Both the position numbers and the translations under genes were made by a program. From Ramlibacter sp. (lineage in GTDB: Bacteria > Pseudomonadota > Gammaproteobacteria > Burkholderiales > Burkholderiaceae_C): a DNA stretch of 64,000 nucleotides. The notes under the pieces are model-generated. The model searched no databases, was not told the DNA's origin, and worked only from the letters and a program-made list of their open reading frames with translations. Position 1 is the stretch's first letter. Each line of letters starts with the position of its first letter. Shown here in pieces: positions 1-6,837 of the stretch. The DNA is taken from NCBI GenBank assembly GCA_016713005.1, contig JADJPY010000016.1:124001-188000 (forward strand), read 5' to 3'.

Positions 1-239
1 CATGGTGCCGAAACCACGCCTACGGCAAAATCACCCCCAGGAGGGCCGCCGGATCGAACCCGACGGCTGCGGGGTTTCATGGTTGAATTTATAACTGTTT
101 TCTTATACAGCGTCGTCAGTGCAGACCCAATGTGGAAGCCGGTTCCGGAGGTACTTGATGTCCAGCTTATTCCGCAGCGGCCAGATTAATACGCAGAATC
201 TGCGGCATACATTACGTTAAACCTCACAGGCTCAACGCG
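1..239. other. Non-coding left edge before first cassette, with integron core site
   Basis: I see no convincing gene here. A GTTAAAC core (216-222) fits the integron R' consensus GTTRRRY and directly precedes the first cassette ORF. Upstream, CAGATT (171-176 region) and AATCTG, flanked by CCGCAG and CTGCGG, form an imperfect palindrome (about 173-207) like the centre of an attC site, but no clear 5' RYYYAAC partner is visible. This could be the attC of a preceding cassette or the attI site. A weak TTGAAT...TATACA pair at 84-110 could be a cassette promoter, but its spacing (15) is poor. Confidence 0.45.
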
Positions 240-728
240 ATGACCTTGGATGATTTCGTGAGATTCGGGCGCGCACAGAAATACTTCCGAACGCTTGGCC
301 ACCGGCCCCCGCCCGCCGCAGTTAAAGCCATCGAAATCGCCTTACGAACTGAGCTGCCCGATTCCTATCGTGAACTCGTACTCGAGCATGGGTTTGTCCG
401 CTGGTTTGGCGTTTCCATCTTTGGGATTGACCCGGATGAAGAAGAGAGCACGGTCGTTCGTACGTTGGAGGAAAGGGCGAATCTCAGTGACAGTCAATCG
501 TTTGCGTGCATGCCCGAACGTGGGAACTTCATTGCGGAAATTTTTGGCGGCGGGTTTTGCTTCTTATACGGAAACAACTCGGATCGAGCCGGCCAGGTTG
601 CCGCTCATGCTCCCGACGATGAGTATCGAGAGGTGCAATACTGGCGCAGCATCGAAGACTACTTCGAGTTTGTGGCAGTTCGGTCCAAGAACTGGGTGTC
701 TGTTGGAGCGCAAGGAAGTGATGTTTAA
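240..728 (+). CDS. SMI1/KNR4 (SUKH) family protein, integron cassette 1
   Basis: A 162-residue soluble protein with no signal peptide. The segment LPDSYRELVLEHG (about 39-51) followed by an aromatic-rich WFGVSIFGID stretch and a C-terminal YWRSIEDYFEFV helix is typical of the SMI1/KNR4 (SUKH) fold. Family members are mostly immunity proteins against polymorphic toxins, though many are stand-alone proteins of unknown role. The start follows the GTTAAAC core by 17 bp and the stop codon overlaps the RYYYAAC element of the next attC, so the ORF fills one cassette. GC is clearly lower than in the housekeeping genes to the right. No toxin is adjacent, so an immunity role is inference. Confidence 0.75.
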   Translation: MTLDDFVRFGRAQKYFRTLGHRPPPAAVKAIEIALRTELPDSYRELVLEHGFVRWFGVSIFGIDPDEEESTVVRTLEERANLSDSQSFACMPERGNFIAEIFGGGFCFLYGNNSDRAGQVAAHAPDDEYREVQYWRSIEDYFEFVAVRSKNWVSVGAQGSDV

Positions 729-809
729 CATGTCAATCGACACGGACCCACAACAGCAGTCTGCGGCTCCGCCGCAATCTGTTGTGGTCCGGTCATCTTC
801 ACGTTAGAG
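723..809 (+). other. attC recombination site 1
   Basis: The 5' core GTTTAAC (723-729) and 3' core GTTAGAG (803-809) bracket 87 bp. The inner arms GGACCCACAACAG and CTGTTGTGGTCC form an inverted repeat with one unpaired base, as expected for a folded bottom-strand attC hairpin. The last base of the 3' core departs from GTTRRRY. The stop codon of cassette 1 lies inside the 5' core. Confidence 0.85.
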
Positions 810-817
810 CGCGACGT

Positions 818-1324
818 ATGTACTCGATACCAACGCGCAAGATTCCGGTTATTCAACGGAGCATGGCAGTACTTTTCCTAGGGCTCAGCATTTGGCTCAT
901 CGCTGCATCGCTCGGTGTTATTGACTCTTCAACGCTGACCTATTCACGATGCCGGGCATGCCCGCGTGTGGTGAGTCCTTCGATCTGGACAGTCGGCCTT
1001 GTCGGTGCAATGTTCCTGGCCTTCTCGGCTTCGATGCTCGTTGAATCATTCGCACGAAAGGGATCACTCGCAAGCTTCTTCGGATCTCTTGGCTGGCTAC
1101 TTCTTTGCGCGGCGTTGATGAGACACACCTTGTACTCGGATGATCCTGTGTCTCTGCGCGTGTGGACCGGTGCATTTGCCCTGATCTTTTCAATCTCCTT
1201 TGTCGCAGTCTACTGGTCGATACACCGCTCTCGCGGTCAAGCGCTCTACGGGCGTTCCGCAGCCGCGCTTCGCGCGCTGCTGAACTTCGACGTTAGGCCT
1301 CACAAACCATGCTTTTCGCGTTGA
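818..1324 (+). CDS. Hypothetical integral membrane protein, integron cassette 2
   Basis: Starting at ATG 818 this gives 168 residues; an upstream in-frame ATG at 782 lies within the attC and is unlikely. Hydropathy suggests four membrane segments: about VLFLGLSIWLIAASLGVI, then WTVGLVGAMFLAFSASM, FFGSLGWLLLCAAL and VWTGAFALIFSISFVAVYW. I recognise no family. The ORF has no stop of its own inside the cassette: it reads through the attC 3' core (NFDVRPHK) and stops in the next cassette, overlapping the cassette 3 ORF by 16 bp. Such read-through is common when cassettes are joined, and the native C-terminus may differ in other contexts. Confidence 0.6.
   Translation: MYSIPTRKIPVIQRSMAVLFLGLSIWLIAASLGVIDSSTLTYSRCRACPRVVSPSIWTVGLVGAMFLAFSASMLVESFARKGSLASFFGSLGWLLLCAALMRHTLYSDDPVSLRVWTGAFALIFSISFVAVYWSIHRSRGQALYGRSAAALRALLNFDVRPHKPCFSR
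1208..1298 (+). other. attC recombination site 2, degenerate 5' half
   Basis: The 3' half ends in a good core, GTTAGGC (1292-1298), preceded by TGAACTTCGAC as in many attC sites. The 5' core is degenerate (best candidate GTCTACT, 1208-1214, followed by GGTCGAT, which pairs with the ATCGA/TTCGAC side). GC-rich arms CAGCCGCGC/GCGCGCTG lie in the middle. The site lies inside the 3' end of the cassette 2 ORF. Confidence 0.6.
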
Positions 1325-1752
1325 AGCGAGTGGTTCGATCTGCGGAACGGAGGCTATATGAGAGGCTTCACGAAATCCGGCAGGAACGTGGCAAACCAGT
1401 GAACTACCGATCAATCGAACTATCCTCGACCGCCCTACGATACGTCGACCTTTTAAACCAGGTTCATGTCGTTCCGTTCGAGAACATCGTCGAAGTCGAG
1501 TTTGTTCGGGAAGAAGCCCTGTTTCCATGCCTCGACGGCCCATACCTTGAGACAAAGTGGATGGTTAGTCTCGTCGGAAATATGCGAGTTGAGGTAATGG
1601 ATGAAGCGCCACATAGGAAGAAGCTACTTGCGGCATTTTCTAGCCGTTTGCACGGCTTCGACTTATCTTCCGCGTCAGCGGGTCTGCGTTCAAATGAAGC
1701 TGGAAAATGGTCTTGCTATCGATCTTCAGATTCGCAATCCGGTGAGGCCTAA
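1309..1752 (+). CDS. Hypothetical protein, integron cassette 3
   Basis: A 147-residue soluble, charged protein with no signal peptide or membrane segment. The middle part (YRSIELSSTALRYVDL followed by VVPFENIVEVEF) looks like a beta-rich PH-like fold resembling bacterial proteins that read as 'YcxB/PH-like', but I cannot assign a family. It starts 10 bp after the attC core, and its TAA stop lies inside the GCCTAAC of the following attC half-site. It overlaps the read-through end of the preceding ORF. Base composition is like the other cassettes. Confidence 0.6.
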   Translation: MLFALKRVVRSAERRLYERLHEIRQERGKPVNYRSIELSSTALRYVDLLNQVHVVPFENIVEVEFVREEALFPCLDGPYLETKWMVSLVGNMRVEVMDEAPHRKKLLAAFSSRLHGFDLSSASAGLRSNEAGKWSCYRSSDSQSGEA

Positions 1753-1766
1753 CTCAAACGTTGGGC
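1747..1766 (+). other. attC 3' half-site after cassette 3
   Basis: GCCTAAC (1747-1753), a TCAAAC spacer and the core GTTGGGC (1760-1766) match the usual L'-R' half of an attC. I could not find a clear matching 5' half upstream within the ORF, so the site is either highly asymmetric or truncated. Confidence 0.6.
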
Positions 1767-1808
1767 CTCTAACCTCCATCCATTCTCACCCGCTAAGGAC
1801 AATTTCCG

Positions 1809-2474
1809 ATGACGTTCAGTTCGAGGCTTGCGGTGTTCGGCGCACTATGTTTGGCGCCACTCATGTGCATGAGCCAGATGGCGTGCCGAATCAAAGTATT
1901 TCAAGACGAGAGGGAGGTCTTGTCGAGCGGCGGAAGCTCAATTCCAACATTCGTTTTGAAGGCTACGGAATTTCGAGTCGAAGTATCGCCATCAGCTTGC
2001 GCCCCTACTATCGCAAGCGTTCCGAATACAGAGATTGCGAAGCAGATTGCGGAAAAGCCACTCATCTACGCCGAGAGGTGGGCGTATGTGATGGCCGCAT
2101 ATCCTGAAGATGGGGACAAACTGCTATGGTGGGCGAGAACGGAATTCGATTCGGAGCTACGCAATCCACCGAGTCCAAATACCTTTGCGGGGAAGCAATA
2201 CTTAACGCTTTGCGAAGAGTTGAGGTTCTGCCCAAATCCGTATCCCATCTACTCGTCAGGGCATCCCTTCTCAAATTCGCAAACCGGCTCCAAATCAATC
2301 GCGAATTTCAAGCGCCTTGACGACACACGGAGATTGGCAGATGCAAAAGGAAAGACGCTCCTGAGCGTCATCTACACACTGTGGCGCTCGCTGCCTTCCG
2401 AGTATCCAATGGCAGATCCCCGTGCGTTGCTATTTCGGCCGAATTTCGTTTATTTGCAATTTTTGGAAGATTGA
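1809..2474 (+). CDS. Hypothetical secreted protein, integron cassette 4
   Basis: A 221-residue protein with an N-terminal hydrophobic signal sequence (RLAVFGALCLAPLMCMSQ, about 6-23) and several cysteines in the mature part (ACRI, SACAPT, LCEELRFCPNP), suggesting an exported, possibly disulphide-bonded protein. A central repeated-helix-like stretch has tetratricopeptide-style hydrophobic spacing (AYPEDGDKLLWWARTEFDSEL) but I cannot assign a known domain. The ORF ends 25 bp before a perfect attC, so it is a self-contained cassette. No function can be proposed from the sequence. Confidence 0.65.
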   Translation: MTFSSRLAVFGALCLAPLMCMSQMACRIKVFQDEREVLSSGGSSIPTFVLKATEFRVEVSPSACAPTIASVPNTEIAKQIAEKPLIYAERWAYVMAAYPEDGDKLLWWARTEFDSELRNPPSPNTFAGKQYLTLCEELRFCPNPYPIYSSGHPFSNSQTGSKSIANFKRLDDTRRLADAKGKTLLSVIYTLWRSLPSEYPMADPRALLFRPNFVYLQFLED

Positions 2475-2499
2475 TGCGCTCACTTCGTAAATCTGAGAG

Positions 2500-2569
2500 G
2501 CCCAACCCATCAATCCACCGGACGCTGCGCGGTCAGACCGCGCAGCGTCGCTGATTTCGAACGTTAAGC
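2500..2569 (+). other. attC recombination site 4
   Basis: This is the cleanest attC in the window. The 5' core GCCCAAC (2500-2506) and 3' core GTTAAGC (2563-2569) enclose 70 bp. The central arms GACGCTGCGCGGT and ACCGCGCAGCGTC form a perfect inverted repeat around a CAG loop. Confidence 0.92.
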
Positions 2570-2609
2570 CGCACAGCCCATCGCACTGCCCATTCTGGCC
2601 GCTCTGTAA

Positions 2610-3050
2610 ATGCTTCGCGCACTGATCTACGGCCTCACCATCTTGCATCTTGGCCCCGGTATCGCGTTCGCTCTGCTGGCGTTCGGGTGCGAGGAGCCAA
2701 CACCGTACCTGCGCGCGATCTGCGGCAAGAGCGCGCTGTCGTCGTTCGCGCTGCTCACTGCAGGTAGCTGGCTAGTCCTGCTTCTTGGGTTGGCGGCCAT
2801 GCATCTCGTGCAGCGCGCCCGCAGTTCTGCGCCGCCAAACACTGGGCTTCGTGCATCGGCATTGCTGGCGGTTATTGCTACCGGTTCGTCTCTTGGTGCC
2901 GCAGGTGCTTGGCTCACAGGTAGCCAACACTGGTTCTTGGCCATCCCAAGCGCGCTTGCGGTGGGTTGGCTGTTCCTGGCCAATCCACTGGCCTGTCAGC
3001 CCGGGCCGCCGAGCAGCAGTCGGTCTGCAGGTAGCAACAAGGCCGCCTGA
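2610..3050 (+). CDS. Hypothetical integral membrane protein, integron cassette 5
   Basis: A 146-residue protein with four predicted membrane helices: LIYGLTILHLGPGIAFALLA, ALLTAGSWLVLLLGLAAM, ASALLAVIATGSSLGAAGAW and FLAIPSALAVGWLFLA. The loop between helices 1 and 2 carries two cysteines (FGCEEP, AICGKS). The C-terminal tail is short, hydrophilic and serine-rich. The start is 40 bp after the attC core. The family is unknown to me; small membrane proteins like this are a common class of cassette product. Confidence 0.6.
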   Translation: MLRALIYGLTILHLGPGIAFALLAFGCEEPTPYLRAICGKSALSSFALLTAGSWLVLLLGLAAMHLVQRARSSAPPNTGLRASALLAVIATGSSLGAAGAWLTGSQHWFLAIPSALAVGWLFLANPLACQPGPPSSSRSAGSNKAA

Positions 3051-3073
3051 CAGGTCAATCAACAACGTCGGAC
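2992..3073 (+). other. Degenerate attC-like site at the right end of the cassette array
   Basis: CCTGTCAG (2992-2999) and CTGACAGG (3047-3054) form a perfect 8-bp inverted repeat overlapping the end of the preceding ORF. It is followed by TCAATCAACAAC and GTCGGAC (3067-3073), one mismatch from GTTRRRY. I read it as a decayed attC marking the end of the array; beyond it GC rises and no further attC is visible. Confidence 0.45.
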
Positions 3074-3085
3074 ACCCTCCAGACA

Positions 3086-3577
3086 ATGACCCACACGGAG
3101 ATCCCCGCCCTCGCCCGCGCAGCGTTCGCCGCGGATCTGTCGTGCACGCCCACCATCACCCTGCGCGGCGGCAATGCGATTGACGAATACCGGGAGCCGC
3201 CTGCGTTTGACGCCACGCTCGACGCGGTGACCGATGGCTATCTGGAGCGGTTCATGTGGGGCGTTGGCCATCTGGACGCGCCGTCCTGGCGGCACTACCT
3301 GCCCAGCCTGATCGACTATGCCCTGCGGCACATTGGGCAGGCCAGCAACGTCACCGATGCCCTGCTCAACAGCCTGCGCCCTCCGGACCGCGAACCTCCA
3401 CGCCTGGCGTCCTTGTCGCCAGAGCAGGAAGTGATGGTTGTGCGCGCCCTTGACGCGCTGGCGTTCTCTGAAGCGTCGGCGCACAAGGAGCTGGCCTGCC
3501 AGGCCCTGGAGGAGTGGTGGTCCCCGGGCGCCCTCTACCGGCCAGCCGCCATTCCCCCGACCGGCGATCCAAGATGA
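3086..3577 (+). CDS. Hypothetical protein (possible DUF6714 family)
   Basis: A 163-residue soluble protein. The N-terminal half has a motif-like block RGGNAIDEYREPPAFD followed by the tryptophan-rich FMWGVGHLDAPSWRHYLPSL (about 52-74), which reminds me of the DUF6714 family; this is from memory and unverified. The C-terminal half is helical and ends with EEWWSPGALY. The stop overlaps the start of the next gene by 4 bp (ATGA), so the two are translationally coupled. It follows the last attC-like element, so it may be either the last cassette or the first resident gene. Confidence 0.6.
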   Translation: MTHTEIPALARAAFAADLSCTPTITLRGGNAIDEYREPPAFDATLDAVTDGYLERFMWGVGHLDAPSWRHYLPSLIDYALRHIGQASNVTDALLNSLRPPDREPPRLASLSPEQEVMVVRALDALAFSEASAHKELACQALEEWWSPGALYRPAAIPPTGDPR

Positions 3578-4149
3578 ACCGCGGCATCTACTTTGTGGGT
3601 GACGCCAGCGCGTCGGGCAAGTCCACCTGCACCGGCCGGCTGGCGGGCGAGGTGGGCGTTGGCCGCATCGAGCTGGACGGTTTTTACAACGTCATCCGCC
3701 ACGGCGTGCGCGACGAGTCCGCACTCAAGGCGGTGGCACAGGACGTGGTTGCCTTCAGCCTCAAGAAGCTGGTGGAGGTCGACGTGGGCGGCATCCTGGA
3801 GGGCGACTGGATAGAGCCCGCCCAGGCCGCCGAGCTGGCGGCCCTGCAGCCCAAGCGGTTCTGCCCCGTGTATTGCGGGTACCCCAACGCCGATGTGGCG
3901 GCCCGCCTGGAGATGATCCTCCGCCACGGCAAACATTGGCTCGCCGCCCGCGACAGGCCCACCGCACTGGCCTGGCTGGAGCAGCAAGTCGCCGGAAGCC
4001 GCTGGTACCAATCCGAGTGCCGCGCGTACGGCATCCCCTACTTCGATTTCTCGGACCTGGACGAAGGCAGCCGCCAGCTCAGGGGCCACTACCTGGCCTG
4101 GCGCGCTGGCGGCCCGGCTGCGCCGCGTAACCAGACGCTACCGTTTTGA
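3574..4149 (+). CDS. P-loop kinase-like (AAA family) protein
   Basis: A 191-residue protein opening with IYFVGDASASGKST (5-18), a Walker-A-like loop of the small nucleotide/sugar-kinase type. The first glycine is displaced by one residue compared with GxxxxGK[ST]. A DGFY motif near residue 38 could be the acidic residue that binds substrate or Mg. The gene is translationally coupled to the preceding ORF. The last codons and TGA stop (TLPF, stop) lie inside a family A repeat, so the C-terminus was probably replaced or extended by that element. The substrate cannot be predicted. Confidence 0.6.
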   Translation: MNRGIYFVGDASASGKSTCTGRLAGEVGVGRIELDGFYNVIRHGVRDESALKAVAQDVVAFSLKKLVEVDVGGILEGDWIEPAQAAELAALQPKRFCPVYCGYPNADVAARLEMILRHGKHWLAARDRPTALAWLEQQVAGSRWYQSECRAYGIPYFDFSDLDEGSRQLRGHYLAWRAGGPAAPRNQTLPF

Positions 4150-4203
4150 TAGCGGCTCAGGTCCAGCCGGCGGGGGCTGGAGGCCGAATTGGCCAACCAA
4201 ATC
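4137..4203 (+). repeat. Family A repeat, copy 1
   Basis: GCTAC-N7-ATAGC head, then GGCTCAGGTCCAGCC, then the core GCGGGGGCTGGAGGCC and a GAATTGGCC tail. It supplies the final codons and stop of the P-loop gene. Confidence 0.85.
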
Positions 4204-4303
4204 CCCCTGAACGAGCAGCAGCCACGTAGAGGGATACCTTTTAGGTGCCGCGGCTATAGTTCTGATGCTGAGCCTGGATCTGCACAGCTACGCAAGAACA
4301 CAC

Positions 4304-5506
4304 ATGAACGCAAGCCCCTTGGCCCCCGACCGCCAGCCTGCCCTGGACAACCTGCGCGCGATGATGATGTGGCTTGGCATCGTGTTGCACGTGGCGGCCA
4401 ATCACCTCACCGGGCCGATGCTGCTGCCCTGGCGCGACAAGGACACCAGCCGGCTGGCCGACCTGGTTGTGTCGGTGATTCACGTGTTCCGCATGCCGCT
4501 GTTCCTGATCCTCTCGGGCTACTTCGTCGCCATGCTGGTCGAGCGCCGCGGGGCGCTGCAGATGCTGCGCCACCGCATGCGGCGCATCGCCCTGCCCTTT
4601 GTCGTGTTCTGGCCGGTGGTGTTCGCGCTCACGGTGGTGCTGGTCTTGCTGTATGCCCACCGGGCCGAGCGTGGCCACTTCGGGCTGTCGCTTGAAGTCG
4701 TGCCCACGGTGCCCCACGCGCCGAAGCTCAACACCCTGCACATGTGGTTTCTGTACCAGCTGGCGGGGCTGGCGCTGCTGACCTTTGCCGCGCTCCGGCT
4801 GGCCCCGCGCTTGCCCCAGGGTTTGCGCGACCGCATCGCGCTGGGCATGCGGCTGCTGGGCGAGCGCCCGTGGGGCTTTGCGCTGCTTTCGCTGCCGCTG
4901 GGCCTGATCGGTGCGCAGTACCCCTTTGGCCTGCTCGTCGTCACCGGCTCGTTCGCCCCGCCATTGGGCGAGTGGCTGCACCACGGGCTGTTCTATGCCT
5001 TCGGGTACTTCCTGTACCTTCACCGTGGCGCCCTGCTTGCGGGCTACACGGCGCATGCCAGCCGCCTGGCGTGGGCCGGCGCGCTGTGTTGCATGGTCTC
5101 ACTGGGCATGCTGACGGAGGTGCATCGCGAGCCGCAATCCACCAGCATGGCGTTTCGCATCGTGGCCGCATGGGCGTACAACGCCGCCACCTGGCTGTGG
5201 AGCTTTGCGCTGATCGGGCTGGCCCTGCGGCACCTCAACCGCCCACACGCGGCGCTGCAGTACATGGCAGAGAGCTCGTACTGGGTGTACCTGGTCCACA
5301 TGCTGGGCACGATCGGGTTTGGCGCGCTGCTGTACGGCGCCAACCTGCCGGCAGAGGCCAAGATGCTGATCAACATCGCGGCCACCACCCTGATGACCCT
5401 GGCGACGTATCAGCTCTTTGTCCGGAACACCTCCGTCGGCGTGCTGCTCAACGGCAAGCGCATCCCGCCCGCGAAGGCCACGCCGTTGAATTCAGCGGCT
5501 GGATAG
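4304..5506 (+). CDS. Acyltransferase family 3 (OpgC/MdoC-like) membrane protein
   Basis: A 400-residue polytopic protein from ATG 4304; an upstream in-frame ATG at 4265 would add 13 residues and cannot be excluded. The N-terminus has the family signature ALDNLRAMMMWLGIVLHV with the conserved histidine, followed by FRMPLFLILSGYFVAML with the typical FxxSGYF turn. About ten membrane helices follow, ending with SSYWVYLVHML. This acyltransferase 3 architecture transfers acyl groups to carbohydrates across the inner membrane; the closest named relatives succinylate periplasmic glucans. No glucan synthesis genes are adjacent, so the acceptor is unknown. Confidence 0.8.
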   Translation: MNASPLAPDRQPALDNLRAMMMWLGIVLHVAANHLTGPMLLPWRDKDTSRLADLVVSVIHVFRMPLFLILSGYFVAMLVERRGALQMLRHRMRRIALPFVVFWPVVFALTVVLVLLYAHRAERGHFGLSLEVVPTVPHAPKLNTLHMWFLYQLAGLALLTFAALRLAPRLPQGLRDRIALGMRLLGERPWGFALLSLPLGLIGAQYPFGLLVVTGSFAPPLGEWLHHGLFYAFGYFLYLHRGALLAGYTAHASRLAWAGALCCMVSLGMLTEVHREPQSTSMAFRIVAAWAYNAATWLWSFALIGLALRHLNRPHAALQYMAESSYWVYLVHMLGTIGFGALLYGANLPAEAKMLINIAATTLMTLATYQLFVRNTSVGVLLNGKRIPPAKATPLNSAAG

Positions 5507-5522
5507 CGCCGCGCGCCCGGCC

Positions 5523-5579
5523 GCTATCTTTTTTATAGTGGGTCAGGTCCAGCCGGCGCGGGCTGCAGGCCAAAATGCC
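5523..5579 (+). repeat. Family A repeat, copy 2
   Basis: GCTAT-N7-ATAGT head, GGGTCAGGTCCAGCC, then a variant core GCGCGGGCTGCAGGCC. It lies between two convergent genes and encodes, in reverse, the last ~13 residues and the stop of the BaiN-type flavoprotein. Confidence 0.85.
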
Positions 5580-6837
5580 CCAGAATCCCCTGCGCAGCCG
5601 CCTCCCCGGTAGCAAAGCAGGCCGTCAGCAGGTAACCGCCGGTGGGGGCCTCCCAGTCCAGCATCTCGCCGGCGCAGAAGACGCCGGGCAGCGCCTTGAG
5701 CATCAGCCCGCTGTCCAGCGCCTCGAACGGGACGCCGCCGGCGGTGCTGATGGCTTCGTCGATGGGGCGCGGCGCGGCCAGCGTCAGCGGCACGGCCTTG
5801 ATGGCGGCGGCCAGCTGGTTGGGGTCGTGCAGGGCGTCCTTGCCCAGCACCTCGTGCAGCAGCGCCATCTTGATGCCTTCCAGCCCCAGCCGGCTCTTGA
5901 GGTGGCTTGACAGCGACCTGGAGCCGCGCGGGTGCGCCACGGCGGCCAGCACGTGCTCGGGCGTGCGGTCGGGCAGCAAATCCAGGTGGAAGGTGGCCTG
6001 GCCGTTGGCGGCAATCTGGTCGCGCAGCAGGCTGGCGGCGGCGTAGACCAGGCTGCCCTCCACGCCCGTGACGGTGGCGACGAACTCGCCCTTGCGGTGA
6101 AAGCCGGGGCCCGCGCCGCCCGCGTGGCCCGGGCCACCGCCAACGTGCAGCGCCACGCTTTTGAAAGGCTGTCCGGCAAAGCGGCTGGCAAAGTGCTCGC
6201 TCCAGCCGCCGACGCGGTCAAACCCGCAGTTGGCGGGCTGCAGCGGCACCACCGGCACGCCGCGCGCCTGAAGCCAGGGCACCCAGGCGCCGTCGCTGCC
6301 CAGTCGCGCCCAGCTCGCCCCGCCCAGGGCCAGCAGCAGCGCGCCGGGCTGGCGCGTCACCGTGCCGTCTGGCGTGTCAAACGCGCAGTGGCTCTGCCCG
6401 CCCGGCCCATCCACCCAGCCGGTTAAGCGGTGGCGCATGTGAAAGCGCACACCCTGCGCGCGCAGCCGGTGCAGCCAGGCGCGCAGCAGCGGCGCGGCCT
6501 TCATGTCGGTGGGGAAGACGCGCTGCGAGCTGCCCACAAACGTGGCTATGCCCAGGCCCTGCGCCCAGTCGCGCAGGGCCTGCGGGCCAAAGGCCTGCAC
6601 CAGCGGGGCCAGTTGCGGCTGGCGCGCGCCGTAGCGGCTGACAAACATGTCCATCGGCTCGGCGTGCGTCAGGTTCATCCCGCCGCGCCCGGCCAGCAAA
6701 AACTTGCGCCCGGCCGAAGGCATGGCGTCCATCACCTCCACGCCGATGCCCGCGCCAGACAACACCTCTGCCGCGCGCAGGCCGGCGGGGCCGGCGCCGA
6801 CGATGACAACGCCTGGGTGGTGGGTAGCGCCGTTCAT
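5533..6837 (-). CDS. BaiN/HI0933-type NAD(P)/FAD-dependent oxidoreductase (TIGR03862-like)
   Basis: A 434-residue flavoprotein. The N-terminus holds VVIVGAGPAGLRAAEVL (about 9-25), a dinucleotide-binding Rossmann loop, then AGRKFLLAGRGGMNLTH, the signature of the HI0933/YhiN group. ALLLALGGASWARLGSDG and the C-terminal GVFCAGEMLDWEAPTGGYLL complete the FAD site. The start overlaps the addA stop by 4 bp (ATGA), so it is co-translated with the DNA-repair cluster. The C-terminal FGLQPAPAGPDPL and stop come from family A copy 2. The physiological substrate is unknown; an ORF extending upstream in this frame is only the shadow of addA. Confidence 0.85.
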   Translation of the reverse strand: MNGATHHPGVVIVGAGPAGLRAAEVLSGAGIGVEVMDAMPSAGRKFLLAGRGGMNLTHAEPMDMFVSRYGARQPQLAPLVQAFGPQALRDWAQGLGIATFVGSSQRVFPTDMKAAPLLRAWLHRLRAQGVRFHMRHRLTGWVDGPGGQSHCAFDTPDGTVTRQPGALLLALGGASWARLGSDGAWVPWLQARGVPVVPLQPANCGFDRVGGWSEHFASRFAGQPFKSVALHVGGGPGHAGGAGPGFHRKGEFVATVTGVEGSLVYAAASLLRDQIAANGQATFHLDLLPDRTPEHVLAAVAHPRGSRSLSSHLKSRLGLEGIKMALLHEVLGKDALHDPNQLAAAIKAVPLTLAAPRPIDEAISTAGGVPFEALDSGLMLKALPGVFCAGEMLDWEAPTGGYLLTACFATGEAAAQGILGHFGLQPAPAGPDPL

